NCBI GenBank assembly: GCA_030604905.1
Contig: JAUVVA010000007.1
Location: 1 to 62,753, forward strand
Reading direction: 5' to 3'
Length of the DNA: 62,753 nt
Source of the DNA: Verrucomicrobiota bacterium
GTDB taxonomy: Bacteria > Verrucomicrobiota > Verrucomicrobiia > Opitutales > Opitutaceae
Part shown: positions 42,201-50,630 of the stretch, in pieces
How the letters are laid out: each line of letters begins with the position of its first letter
How positions within the stretch are numbered: position 1 is the first letter of the stretch
Notes under the pieces: generated by a model
Databases searched by the model: none
The model's input: the letters and a program-made list of their open reading frames with translations, nothing else
What the model was told of the DNA's origin: nothing
Program-made: the position numbers and the translations under genes

Positions 42201-43557
42201 CCGGGTGGGCAACAACGCAGGCGTCACGCTCTCCGGGGGCACCCTCTCGTTCATCGGCAGCACTTCCAACAACACGCAGGTCATCGAGACCATCGGTGGC
42301 ATCACCCTCACCGCCGCCTCGGGCAACACCATCGAGATCGAGCGACGAAACACCAACCCCAATTCCCGTCACCGCCTGACCGCCGCCTCCCTGACGCGCG
42401 AGGCCGGCTCCACGGTCAATTTCACCGCCAGCTCGGGCACGCTGGGCGGAGGCGTTGGCTCAAATAATCCCACGCTCACGTTCACCACCGCTCCCGCCCT
42501 CGAGCAGACCATCCTTCCTTACGCGACGGTGAACGGCGCCGCCTTCGCCGGCTACAACACGACTGACGGTATCGTCGCCGTCGCCGGCACCAACACCGGT
42601 CAGGGCGACTGGACCGCTTCCACGATCGCCGCGCCCACCTCGAGCCAGGCGCTCGCCGCCAACCGCACCGTCGGCGCGCTCAACCTTGGCAACGCCATCA
42701 ACGTCACCGGCGCCCACACCCTCACCGTGCAGACCGGCGGCATCCTCGCCACCGGCACCGCCAGCACGATCTCCACCTCCGTCCTCAACGTCGGCGGCAC
42801 GGGCAACCGGGAACTCATCACCCACGTCTACGGCACGGGCGGCCTCACGATCAGCTCCTCGATCCAAAACAACGGCAACGTCACCGGCCTCACCAAGACC
42901 GGCGACGGCACCCTCACCCTCTCCGGCGGCACCGCCAACACCTACACCGGCCTCACCACCGTAAACGCCGGCACCCTCGTCCTCGGCAAGACCGCCGGCG
43001 TGAACGCCATCGCGGGCGACGGCAATTCCGCCACGCCCGACCTCCTCGTCGGCGACGGGCGCGGCATCGACACCGTGCGCCTCGGCGCCTCGGAGCAGAT
43101 CGCCAACACCGCCCACGTCGTCCTGCGCGGCGGCGACGTCGGCGCCTCCGACGGGCGCGCCGTGCTCGATCTCAACGGCCAGACCGAGACCTTCCATACC
43201 CTCCGCATCGAGGGGCACAGCATTCTCGACTTTTCCGGTGGCACCTCCTGCGCGCCCACCTTCCTGCGTCTGACGGTCCTCGATATCGCGGCCAACGCCG
43301 TGCTCACGATCCGCAATTGGATCGAGTTTACCGATTTTCTGCTGGTCGAGAAAACCAGCTTCGACCCCACGCAGATGCCGCGGGTCGTGTTTGATGGTTA
43401 TGGCGGCGAGGCCTCCTGGCGCAGTTACGATTCGACCTACTTCCAGATCATGCCCTTCGCGCCGGTGCCCGAGCCCTCGGCCTATGGCGCGCTCGCCGCG
43501 CTGGGTCTCGCCGGCTGGTTCGCCACCCGCCGCCGTCGTCGCTCCGCTTTGTCGTAG
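39214..43557 (+). CDS. Giant PEP-CTERM surface protein: L-type lectin plus autotransporter beta-strand repeats
   Basis: A 1447-residue exported protein. ATG 39214 is preferred to the upstream ATG 39187 because the latter overlaps the likely -10 box; the signal peptide is GVSAGALALFALLQAPAFAQ. Residues about 40-260 form an L-type (legume-like) lectin domain (MEYAFWNGTGADGITFFLVD, GGYLGFGFDNFGNFS, GYRAFKIIFD). From about 300 to 1350 there are many beta-strand repeats, among them SSYTGAITVNRGQLVVGSNG, NTYSGATVLAGGALRGN and YTGLTTVNAGTLVLGKT. The C-terminus is PVPEPSAYGALAALGLAGWF followed by RRRRR, a PEP-CTERM sorting signal. It is probably a large surface adhesin or matrix protein that binds sugars. 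Confidence 0.88.
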   Translation: MRPRRPHRASLRRPARAGRGVSAGALALFALLQAPAFAQSVTFTESFTGTSAPGWVFGGNYTPWLTAGSNPNGGPGAIDPVGDGWLRLTDNANNRSTFALLDTEIFSVNARIEITMEYAFWNGTGADGITFFLVDGRVNASTFQPGGYGGSLGYAQRDGIPGMPGGYLGFGFDNFGNFSNPTEGRVGGTGMVPNAIAVRGPESSNYAFIAGSGPLQNLSGGGQMDFPSATIRPDQAGSGYRAFKIIFDANNQLTVQMKFGASSDFINAFTADLSAFERPETFKIGFTGATGGSTEIHEVRNIQLVSTPWSSGSGAYEWDHGATSTTWGTSNGGETNANWFSAVPANDNRTPTPGSDILFGARPPTGPQTVDIANNVSVRNLTFDTPHNYTLQGTGTITLGRDADGRGLPSINVNNYNEANANGLHRINNNLVVQENLAVRNFSFSTLCLNGAIDLGSRSITTSGYGAINFNGQITGSGPIVINGAVSDPVRGQGIVTISGNNASSYTGAITVNRGQLVVGSNGALGNTAVGTTVNDGGTLTFRGGISTAEPLTLRGGGATLGNDAFGAPIRAGALYNDGGNNTLSGSITLAANTAIGSRDGTLTLTGALGGGSRDLIKIGDGTVHIQSAPGGLHGAAFVIQGGTLRFDASSFSTAMNYRLDGGVLGLGQNLTIGFGTGNNALRWTGDGGFAAYGADRTVALDWWGGNVVNWGTTTHFVQDGRALILGSNTATHTLTLENPINLGSSLREIRVIDGVSNATGAVDGRLSGAITGTGGLLVTGNGTLDLSSTSNTYSGATVLAGGALRGNVSPNSNLQLAGGVRELGGNASLNLGSGAGQVRWTGDGGFSATGGARSLTLNGGAGLTWGGASPTAGFVAAGNTLVFGSTSADNTVTLTNALTLGGTAADTRTIRTVAGTNASAASGALSGVVSGAAGLAVTGNGRLDLSAANTHSGAVTVTGAELRLTGSGTLAQSSGFVVRQGGSLVLDNASTIVGDRVGNNAGVTLSGGTLSFIGSTSNNTQVIETIGGITLTAASGNTIEIERRNTNPNSRHRLTAASLTREAGSTVNFTASSGTLGGGVGSNNPTLTFTTAPALEQTILPYATVNGAAFAGYNTTDGIVAVAGTNTGQGDWTASTIAAPTSSQALAANRTVGALNLGNAINVTGAHTLTVQTGGILATGTASTISTSVLNVGGTGNRELITHVYGTGGLTISSSIQNNGNVTGLTKTGDGTLTLSGGTANTYTGLTTVNAGTLVLGKTAGVNAIAGDGNSATPDLLVGDGRGIDTVRLGASEQIANTAHVVLRGGDVGASDGRAVLDLNGQTETFHTLRIEGHSILDFSGGTSCAPTFLRLTVLDIAANAVLTIRNWIEFTDFLLVEKTSFDPTQMPRVVFDGYGGEASWRSYDSTYFQIMPFAPVPEPSAYGALAALGLAGWFATRRRRRSALS

Positions 43558-43560
43558 AAA

Positions 43561-43650
43561 CGGTCGGCGACCGCTTCCGGCGGGTGCGGCGGCGCCGATC
43601 AACGATCGGTGCCGCAAGTCTGTTGGAAAACCGGTTCGGTGACCGCTTCC
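43561..43650. repeat. Hairpin with GATCGGTGCC arm, flanked by direct repeats
   Basis: The 12-bp arms GCGGCGCCGATC (43589-43600) and GATCGGTGCCGC (43604-43615) pair with one G-T wobble and a 3-nt loop. Two direct repeats, GGCGACCGCTTCC (near 43566) and GGTGACCGCTTCC (near 43637), flank it. The element lies between convergent genes. The same core hairpin occurs at 50958-50980. It is REP-like and may act as a bidirectional terminator. Confidence 0.7.
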
Positions 43651-43656
43651 CGCGTC

Positions 43657-44109
43657 TCACCAGCCCGACATCATGCCGGCGCCGGCGGGGTTGCCGGCCG
43701 GGGCCGAGGCGCCGCCGCGGGAGAGGTTGGCCTCGATCTGCTCGTAGAGCTTGCGCGAGAAGGCGCGGTCGCCGGTCACGTCCACCCGGATGCGCAGCTC
43801 GGTCTGGCGGCTGTTCACCTCGCGGATCGACACGCGCACGCGCTCGTCGCGGGGCGTGCGCGCGACCAGCGAGGCCTCGAAGGTGCGGACATCGCGCCCG
43901 ACCTCGAAGAGCCCCATCTGGCGAAACGCCTCGCCGGTGGCCTGGGCGGTGCGGGGCGCGTCGGCGTTGACCAGCATGCGGAATTCGCCGGCCACGAAGG
44001 TGGCCTGCATGTTGCCGTCCTCGTTGAGCGGCACGGTCGAGCAGCCGGAGTGGAGGGCGAGGGCGGAGGCGGCGAGGGCGAGCGCGAGGAGGGTGCGGGA
44101 GCGTTGCAT
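43657..44109 (-). CDS. DUF3568-like putative lipoprotein
   Basis: A 150-residue exported protein from ATG 44109 with a signal segment ending LALHSGC. The residue three before the Cys is His, so the lipobox is not ideal and lipidation is uncertain. The mature domain (NMQATFVAGEFRMLVNADAP, EAFRQMGLF, FEASLVARTPRDERVRVSI, ELRIRVDVTGDRAFSRKLYEQIEANL) follows the pattern of DUF3568, a small periplasmic alpha/beta fold of unknown role. A Gly/Ala/Pro tail follows. It is downstream of birA on the same strand. Confidence 0.75.
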   Translation of the reverse strand: MQRSRTLLALALAASALALHSGCSTVPLNEDGNMQATFVAGEFRMLVNADAPRTAQATGEAFRQMGLFEVGRDVRTFEASLVARTPRDERVRVSIREVNSRQTELRIRVDVTGDRAFSRKLYEQIEANLSRGGASAPAGNPAGAGMMSGW

Positions 44110-44216
44110 GGAGGGAGAGAGGAGTGGGAAGGAATCGGTTTCCGACCGCCGCTTTTGCGTCGGGTGCCCTGAGGCGTCAACGCCGACGCGGGCTTGGGTC
44201 TCACGCCGCCCTGTTT

Positions 44217-45212
44217 TTACCGCCTTGAGAACGTGACCTCGCCGGCGCGGTAGCGGTCGGTGTGACCGTTGGGGAAGCGCAGCAGCAGGCTGCCCTCGTC
44301 GTCGATGCCGATGGCCGTGCCGCTCAGCTCGCGCCCGCCGTGGAGCAGGGTGACGGGGCGGTTGCGCAGCAGGTCGAAGCGGTGCCAGAGGTCGGGGAAG
44401 GACTCGCGGAAGGAGCCGTCGAGGAAGCGCTCGTAGGCGTCGAGCACGCGCAGGATGAGCGCGGCGGCGAAGCGGTTGGGGTCGAGCGGCAGCGCGGTGT
44501 GCGCGGACAGGGCGGTGGCGCGCGAGGCGAGCTCCGCCGGCCAGCCGCCGGCCGGCGGGCGCAGGTTGAGGCCGAGGCCGAAGACGAGGTCGTGGATGCG
44601 GTCGGCGTCGAGCCGCGCCTCGGTGAGCATGCCGCCGGCCTTGCGCTCGTCGAAGAGCAGGTCGTTGGGCCACTTGATGCCGGGCACGACGCGGCAGAAG
44701 GAGGCGACGAGCGCGCAGACGTTGACGCCCATCCAGAGGGTGAAGGTCTGCATGCGCGCCGGCTCCACCTGCGGGCGGAAGCCGAAGCTGAGGTAGAGGT
44801 TGCCGTCGACCGCGCTGTGCCAGGCGCGTCCGAGGCGGCCGCGGCCCTTCTCCTGGCGGCGAGCGAGCACGATGAAGGGGGCGGGCTCGCCGGTGGCGAG
44901 CAGGCGCGCGGCCTCGTCGTTGGTGCTGCCGATCGTCGGGAAAAAATGGATACGCGGCGCGTCGACCTCGCCCCGCCGCCAGGCGTCGATCAGGGCGGGA
45001 TGCAGAAAATCGGGCCGCGAGGCGAGGCGGTAGCCGCGGGCGTGCTGGCTCTCGATCTCGAAGCCCTGCTCCCGAAGTTTCTCCAGGTGTTGCCAGACGG
45101 CCACGCGGCTCACGCCGAGCTCGCGGGCGAGCGCCGCGCCCGAGACATGCCCGTCCTCACCGGCCGCGAGCAGGGCCTGGAGGATGCGTTGTTCGGAGGG
45201 ATGGGCGGGCAC
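44217..45212 (-). CDS. birA: Biotin-[acetyl-CoA-carboxylase] ligase / biotin repressor
   Basis: Attaches biotin to the carrier protein of acetyl-CoA carboxylase and may repress biotin genes. The N-terminal winged helix has SGAALARELGVSRVAVWQHLEKL. The catalytic domain has the biotinoyl-AMP motif GRGRLGRAWHSAVDGNLYLS and KWPNDLLFDERKAGGMLTE. The SH3-like C-terminal domain is GRELSGTAIGIDDEGSLLL. I start at GTG 45212, giving 331 residues, because an upstream ATG (45242) lies inside the heptamer array and would encode repeat sequence. The repressor half suggests a BirA with DNA-binding ability. Confidence 0.93.
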   Translation of the reverse strand: MPAHPSEQRILQALLAAGEDGHVSGAALARELGVSRVAVWQHLEKLREQGFEIESQHARGYRLASRPDFLHPALIDAWRRGEVDAPRIHFFPTIGSTNDEAARLLATGEPAPFIVLARRQEKGRGRLGRAWHSAVDGNLYLSFGFRPQVEPARMQTFTLWMGVNVCALVASFCRVVPGIKWPNDLLFDERKAGGMLTEARLDADRIHDLVFGLGLNLRPPAGGWPAELASRATALSAHTALPLDPNRFAAALILRVLDAYERFLDGSFRESFPDLWHRFDLLRNRPVTLLHGGRELSGTAIGIDDEGSLLLRFPNGHTDRYRAGEVTFSRR

Positions 45213-45365
45213 TGGAAGAAATGACCAATGTCCAATGACCAATGTCCAATGCCGAATGACGAATGGCCTGCGAAAACAACTACCAGCTACCAGCTACCAA
45301 CTACCAATCACCAATCACCGATCACCGATCACCAATCACCAATGACCAATGACCAATGACCAATG
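45213..45365. repeat. Heptamer-period array between nadC and birA
   Basis: Seven-base units follow one another. One block reads ACCAATG, TCCAATG, ACCAATG, TCCAATG, CCGAATG, ACGAATG. After a short gap come GCTACCA, ACTACCA, ATCACCA, ATCACCG and ATGACCA units, about twelve in total. The period stays at 7 bp while the base at one or two positions changes. It is non-coding and lies at the start of birA. Confidence 0.85.
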
Positions 45366-45389
45366 GACGGTCCGGGTAGCAGGGATGGG

Positions 45390-46313
45390 TTAGCTTTGCC
45401 AGTCCAGCCCGATGTCGGCCCAGAGGGAGCGGTGCACGAGGGCGCCGGTGGACACGAAGTCGAGGCCGAGGCCGGCGTAGCGGGGGAGCGTCTTGAGGGT
45501 GATGCCGCCGCTGGCCTCGGTGAAGGCGCGACCGCGGACGAGGGCGAGGGCTTTCTTGATTTTCGCGGGCGGGAAGTTGTCGAGCAGGATGACGTCCGCG
45601 CCGGCGGCGAGCACGGGGGGGAGCTGGTCGAGGCGGTCGATCTCGACCTCGACCGGGAGTTCGGGCGCGGCTTTTTTGGCGCGGGCCACGGCGGCGGCGA
45701 GGTCGTCGGAGGAGCCGAGGAGGGCGAGGTGGTTGTCCTTCAGCATCACGCGGTCGAAGAGGCCGAGGCGGTGGTTCCAGCCGCCGCCGCAGGCCACGGC
45801 GTATTTTTCGAGCATGCGGTAGCCGGGGGTGGTCTTGCGCGTGTCGAGCAGGCGCGTGCGGCCGGGGCCGAGCGCGGCGACGTGGGCCGCGGTGGTGGTG
45901 GCGACGCCGGAGAGGCGTTGGAGAAAGTTGAGCAGCACGCGCTCGGCGGCGAGTAGCACGCGCGGGTCGCCCTCGACGGTGGCGAGCACGTCGCCGGGCG
46001 CGGCGCAGCGGCCGTCGCGCAGGCGGGCCTGCACGGAGGCGCGGGTGCCGTAGGCGGAGAGGATGAGCGGGAGCAGGGGCAGGCCGCAGACGACGAGCTC
46101 GGTGCGGGCCACGAGGTGGGCGCGGCCGAGGCGGGGCGTGGTGGCGAGGGCGGCGGTGGAGCGGTCGCCGCTTTTGGCGGGTTTCTTGAGGAGCCCGAGG
46201 CCCTCGAGGTCCTCGTCGCGCGCCATCTCGATCAAGCGGCGCAGATGGGCGCGGTCGAGGTCCTCCCAGGTGAGGCGCAGGAGCAGGCGGTCGAGGTTGG
46301 CGGCGGCGGGCAT
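45390..46313 (-). CDS. nadC: Nicotinate-nucleotide pyrophosphorylase (quinolinate phosphoribosyltransferase)
   Basis: Joins quinolinate and PRPP to give nicotinate mononucleotide in NAD synthesis. The 307-residue protein from ATG 46313 has the conserved RLLDTRKTTPGYRMLEKYAV, CGGGWNHRLGLFDRVMLKDNH and ILLDNFPPAKIKKAL segments, which carry the quinolinate and PRPP ligands, and ends with EASGGITLKTLPRYAGLGLD, typical of the barrel. nadA and nadB are not in the window. It is upstream of birA on the minus strand, separated by the heptamer array. Confidence 0.94.
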   Translation of the reverse strand: MPAAANLDRLLLRLTWEDLDRAHLRRLIEMARDEDLEGLGLLKKPAKSGDRSTAALATTPRLGRAHLVARTELVVCGLPLLPLILSAYGTRASVQARLRDGRCAAPGDVLATVEGDPRVLLAAERVLLNFLQRLSGVATTTAAHVAALGPGRTRLLDTRKTTPGYRMLEKYAVACGGGWNHRLGLFDRVMLKDNHLALLGSSDDLAAAVARAKKAAPELPVEVEIDRLDQLPPVLAAGADVILLDNFPPAKIKKALALVRGRAFTEASGGITLKTLPRYAGLGLDFVSTGALVHRSLWADIGLDWQS

Positions 46314-46394
46314 GGCGGAAGGTTTGAAAGCCCGAGGCGCGATGTCCAACGACCATTCGCGTCGGGGTGTGGCGTTGGCCGGGGACGGCCAACC

Positions 46395-49300
46395 CTACAC
46401 CTCGGGCGCGCTTTGGAGCTCGAGCGTGAACGTGCTGCCGGCGCCGAGTTCGGAGCGGAGGCTCACCCGGCCGCCCATGCGCTCCACGGCCTTTTTCACG
46501 ATCGAGAGGCCGATGCCCGTGCCGCCGGAATCGCGTCTGACTTGCTGGAAAATCGCGAAGACCTTCGCGTGCTGCGAGGGCGCGATGCCGATGCCGTTGT
46601 CGCGGATGTGCACGCGCACCCGGTCGCCGTCCCGCTCCGCGTGCACACGCACGAGCGGCTTCACCCCGGGCGCGACAAACTTCACCGCGTTGCCCAGGAG
46701 GTTGGAAAACACCTGGGTGAAGAGCGCCTCGCTGCCGAGCACGGCCGGCAACTCGCCTTCGATGCGGATGTCGGCGCGCGCGCGGTGGAAGAGCGGGTAG
46801 GATTCGATCATGTCGCGCAGCAGCGGGGCCAGCTCCACGCGCTCGCGCGGCGCCTCGCCCTGCATCACCCGGCTGTAGCCAAGGATGTCCTGGATGAGCT
46901 GGTCCATGCGCGAGGCGGAGGCGGCGATGCGACGCAGGAACTCACGGCCCTCCTCGTCGAGACGGTCGGCGTGCTCGGTGAGCAGCAGCTCGGAAAAGCC
47001 GCTCAGCGAGCGCAGCGGCGCCCGCATGTCGTGCGCGATGCTGTAGGAGAAGGTTTCCATCTCGGCGATCTTCTCCTGGAGCGCGACGGTGCGCTCGGCG
47101 ACCAGACGCTCGAGCTTCTCGGCGGCCACGCGCTCTTCGTGCACGTCGGTGCAGGCGCCGATCCACTCGCGCACGGTGCCGTCGGCCGCGAGCAGCGGCG
47201 TGGCGCGGGCGATCACGTGGCGGTGCGCGCCGCTCGCCCGGTGCCAAAGACGAAATTGGGCGTGGAAGAGACCCCGCGTCTCGCGGGCCTCGTGCCAGAG
47301 CGTGAGCAGACCCGGGCGGTCCTCGGGGTGCACCGCCTCGATCCAGCCCAGCTCGCGGTGTTGTTCCCAAGCCTGCCCGGTGAAGCTTTGCCAGGCGGTC
47401 TGCGCGGTCTTGAAGCGCCCGGAGGCATCGGCCGCCCAAGGCACATCGGCCACGATCTCGACCAGCGAGCGAAAGCGCTCCTCGCCAAGGCGCAGGGCCT
47501 CGGTGGCGCGCTTTTGCTCGGTGATGTCGCGCACCACGATGTTTACCCCCACGATGGCACCCTGGGGGTTGCGCAGCGGGAAACAGGATTGCAGCCAGGT
47601 GCAGGGCTCGTGCGGGGGGACGAGCGTGGTGCCGTGGAGCTCGGCGTCGATCTGCGGCTCCCCTGTCTCGAGGACGTGCAGAAGGGTGGGTTCGAGAACC
47701 GGCGCGAGCGAGGGCACCACTTCGCGCAGGGTGCGGCCGATATGCGCGGAGGGCGGCAGGCCGTTGATCGCGGCGAGCATTTCGTTGATGCGCACGTAGC
47801 GCAGCTCGCGGTCGAGCTGCACCATGCCGACGGGCGACTGGGCGTAGACGGCCTCGAGCTCGGCGTGGGCCCGCTGGAGGCGCTCCTCGGCGGCGCGCCG
47901 CTCGGTGATATCCTGCGCGAAGGAGGCCGCGCCGCCGTCGGGCAGGGGATGGTTGCGCGCCCAGAACCAGCGCCCCCAGGCCGGGTAGTAGGTCTCGGTG
48001 CTGGTCGGCACGCGCTCCTCGAGCGTGCGGCGCAGGGCCTGGCCGCCGGGCGTGGTGAGCACGTCGGGAAAGACCTCGAAGATGGAGCGGCCGATCAGCG
48101 AATCGGCGTCGACACCCTGGCGCGCGACGAGATCGCGGGCGGCGGAGTTGAGCAGGGTGTAGCGGCCGCGGGAATCGACCGTGCTGAAGATGTCGCTGAT
48201 GTTCTCGAGGATATGCGCGATGCGTTCGCTGCTCTCGCGGCGGATGCGGGCGAGCTCGATCTGGGACCGCAGGCGGGCGAGGAGCTCGCGGGCGGTGAAG
48301 GGCTTGACGAGGTAGTCGTCGGCGCCGGCCTCGAGTCCGCCGACGCGCGCCTCCTCGCCGGCGCGGGCGGAGAGGAGCACGACGGGCAGGGCACGGGTGC
48401 GGGCGTCGGCCCGCAGGCGCTGAAGCAGCCCGAAGCCGTCGAGGCGGGGGAGCATGACGTCCGAGAGCACGAGGTCGGGGGCGCCGCGCTCGATGTTTTC
48501 CCAGGCGGCGAGGCCGTCGGACGCGAGTTCGAGCTGGTAGTGCGGGGAGAGGAGACGGAGCAGGTAGCCGCGCATGTCGGCGTTGTCCTCGACGACGAGG
48601 ACACGCGGGCGCGCGGCGGGCTCGGCCGGCGCGGCGGGGGCCTCGGGCAAATCGGGCTCCGGGAGCCAGCGCTCCGTCTCCTCGATGTGCAGACCTACCT
48701 GCGCGGAATCCGGCGGGTGGTGCGGGGGTGGGGGCGCGACGGCCTCCGCCGTGGCGGGCGCGGAGAAGGGCAGCGTGACGGTGAAGGTGCTGCCGACGCC
48801 CTCCTCGCTCCGGACCGCGACCTCCCCGTCGTGCAGCCGGGCGATCTCGCGCACGAGCGCGAGGCCGATGCCGGTGCCTTCGTGGGAGCGGGCGGCGGTG
48901 CCGCGGACGCGGTGGAAGCGCTCGAAGAGGCGCGGCAGCTCGGCCGCGGGGATGCCGGAGCCGGTGTCGGAGACGCTCAGCTCCACGCGTCCGTCGCGCT
49001 CGCGGAGCGCGAGGCGCACGGAGCCGCGGAGGGTGAATTTGAGGGCGTTGGAGAGCAGGTTGAGGACGACTTTTTCCCACAGCTCGGGGTCCACCGCCAC
49101 GGGCGCGGGCAGGGGCGGGCAGTCGACCTCGAAGCGCAGGCCGGCCCTTTCCATCGCGGAGCGGAAGTGGCCGGCGAGCTCGGCGCTGCGGGCGGCGAGA
49201 TCGATGACGGCGCGGCGCGCGCGGAGGCGGCCGCCCTCGAGGCGGGCGAAGTCGAGGAGGGCGTTGACGAGCTTGTGCAGGCGGCGGGCGTTGCGGAGGG

Positions 49301-50459
49301 CGAGCCGGAGGTTTTCGGAGGGCGCGGGGTGGGCGGCGAGTTCGTCCTCGAGCGGCCCGAGGAGGAGGGTGAGCGGGGTGCGCAGCTCGTGGCTGGCGTC
49401 GGCGAAGAAGGCGGTCTTGGCGCGGTCGAGCTCGGCGAGGGCCTCGGCGCGGGCGCGCTCCTCGGCGTAGGCGCGGGCGTCGCCGATGGCGGAGGCGATG
49501 CCGCCGGCCACGAGGTCGAGGAAGCCGAGGTAGTCGTCGTCGAGCGGGCGGCGCGGGTTGACGCCGGCCACGAGCACGCCAAGCGGCGGGCCGTGCGGGC
49601 CCTTGAGCGGGAGGAGCAGGGCGGTGTCGGTCGCCTCGGGCCAGGGGCCGCCGGGCAGGGCGAGGCGTGAGGCGAGGCCGTCGAGGCGGCGGGTGCGGCC
49701 GCCGAGCGCGTCGGCGAGGGGCCAGGGGGCGGGCGAGGGCGGGCTTTCGTCGAGCGCGAGCAGCTCGGGCGCGGCGGGGTGGCCGGCGGGGAGTCCGCTC
49801 GCGGCGTGGAGGCGCGCGCGGGCGCCGTCGGGCTCGAGAAGGTAGATCAGGGCGAAGGAGACGTCGCGGCCGTTGGCCTCGAGGATGCGGGCGGCGTGTT
49901 CGCAGGCGGCGTGGGGCGAGGCGGTGCGGGGCAGGGCGCCGAGCTGGCGCAGGGCGGCGAGGCGGCGCTCGCCGACGACGCGCGCGGTGGTCTCGTTGCA
50001 CACGCAGAACATGCCGCCGACGGAGCCGTCCTCGATGTGGACGGGGCTGTAGGAGAAGGTGAAGAAGGTTTCCTCGACGAAGCCGTGGCGCCGCATGACG
50101 AGCAGCAGGTCCTCGTTCCAGGTGGCCTCGCCGCGTTGGAGGACGGCTTCGCTCTGCGGGCCGACGGTGCTCCAGATCTCCTTCCAGATCTCGCGGGCGG
50201 GCAGGCCGAGCGCGGCGGGATGGCGGGCGCCGAGGACGGGCGCGTAGGGGTCGTTGTAGAGGTTGATCAGATCCGGTCCCCACCAAAGAAACATCGGGTA
50301 GCGCGAGCCGAGCACGATGCTGAGCGCGGTGCGCAGGGAGGGCGGCCAGGAGGCGGGCGCGCCGAGCGGGGTGCGGCTCCAATCAAAGGCGCGGATGCGC
50401 TCGGCCATCGACGCTTCGGGGCTCGGAAGCGAAGAGGCGTTTGGGTCCGTGGGGCGCAT
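46395..50459 (-). CDS. Hybrid sensor histidine kinase with two kinase cores, a receiver and several PAS domains
   Basis: A 1354-residue cytoplasmic protein from ATG 50459. The domain order is: an N-terminal PAS-like region (about 20-180), a GAF-type domain (180-330), HisKA with ASHELRTPLTLLLGP, HATPase (GTGIGLALVREIARL), a receiver with LVLSDVMLPRLDGFG, three PAS domains (about 760-1120), a second HisKA with SIAHDMRAPLRSLSGF and a second HATPase (GGTGIGLSIVKKAVE). There are no transmembrane segments, so the signal is probably internal or soluble. No separate response regulator is beside it, so the output is unclear. A later start at ATG 50408 is possible. Confidence 0.93.
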   Translation of the reverse strand: MRPTDPNASSLPSPEASMAERIRAFDWSRTPLGAPASWPPSLRTALSIVLGSRYPMFLWWGPDLINLYNDPYAPVLGARHPAALGLPAREIWKEIWSTVGPQSEAVLQRGEATWNEDLLLVMRRHGFVEETFFTFSYSPVHIEDGSVGGMFCVCNETTARVVGERRLAALRQLGALPRTASPHAACEHAARILEANGRDVSFALIYLLEPDGARARLHAASGLPAGHPAAPELLALDESPPSPAPWPLADALGGRTRRLDGLASRLALPGGPWPEATDTALLLPLKGPHGPPLGVLVAGVNPRRPLDDDYLGFLDLVAGGIASAIGDARAYAEERARAEALAELDRAKTAFFADASHELRTPLTLLLGPLEDELAAHPAPSENLRLALRNARRLHKLVNALLDFARLEGGRLRARRAVIDLAARSAELAGHFRSAMERAGLRFEVDCPPLPAPVAVDPELWEKVVLNLLSNALKFTLRGSVRLALRERDGRVELSVSDTGSGIPAAELPRLFERFHRVRGTAARSHEGTGIGLALVREIARLHDGEVAVRSEEGVGSTFTVTLPFSAPATAEAVAPPPPHHPPDSAQVGLHIEETERWLPEPDLPEAPAAPAEPAARPRVLVVEDNADMRGYLLRLLSPHYQLELASDGLAAWENIERGAPDLVLSDVMLPRLDGFGLLQRLRADARTRALPVVLLSARAGEEARVGGLEAGADDYLVKPFTARELLARLRSQIELARIRRESSERIAHILENISDIFSTVDSRGRYTLLNSAARDLVARQGVDADSLIGRSIFEVFPDVLTTPGGQALRRTLEERVPTSTETYYPAWGRWFWARNHPLPDGGAASFAQDITERRAAEERLQRAHAELEAVYAQSPVGMVQLDRELRYVRINEMLAAINGLPPSAHIGRTLREVVPSLAPVLEPTLLHVLETGEPQIDAELHGTTLVPPHEPCTWLQSCFPLRNPQGAIVGVNIVVRDITEQKRATEALRLGEERFRSLVEIVADVPWAADASGRFKTAQTAWQSFTGQAWEQHRELGWIEAVHPEDRPGLLTLWHEARETRGLFHAQFRLWHRASGAHRHVIARATPLLAADGTVREWIGACTDVHEERVAAEKLERLVAERTVALQEKIAEMETFSYSIAHDMRAPLRSLSGFSELLLTEHADRLDEEGREFLRRIAASASRMDQLIQDILGYSRVMQGEAPRERVELAPLLRDMIESYPLFHRARADIRIEGELPAVLGSEALFTQVFSNLLGNAVKFVAPGVKPLVRVHAERDGDRVRVHIRDNGIGIAPSQHAKVFAIFQQVRRDSGGTGIGLSIVKKAVERMGGRVSLRSELGAGSTFTLELQSAPEV

Positions 50460-50630
50460 GGGCAGAAGGGGGAAGGGGGAGCGAAAAGCGCAAGCGAGTC
50501 GCCTCAACTGAAAACTTGCCCCGGCGCGGCCGAGGCGGGCGCGGTGCAGGGTCGGCCGTTACGGTCCAAATCCTTCAGGGGCAGAGCCGAAGGTTGCGGC
50601 GGCGGGCGGAATGTCGTTTTGCGTTGGGGC

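Noticed and set aside
39178-42372. A long Gly/Ala/Asp-rich minus-strand frame opposite the giant PEP-CTERM gene
   Set aside because: It is a mirror of the repeat-rich gene, with no plausible start, signal or domain.
45213-45365. A CRISPR array
   Set aside because: The units are 7 bp with no unique spacers, and no cas genes are near.
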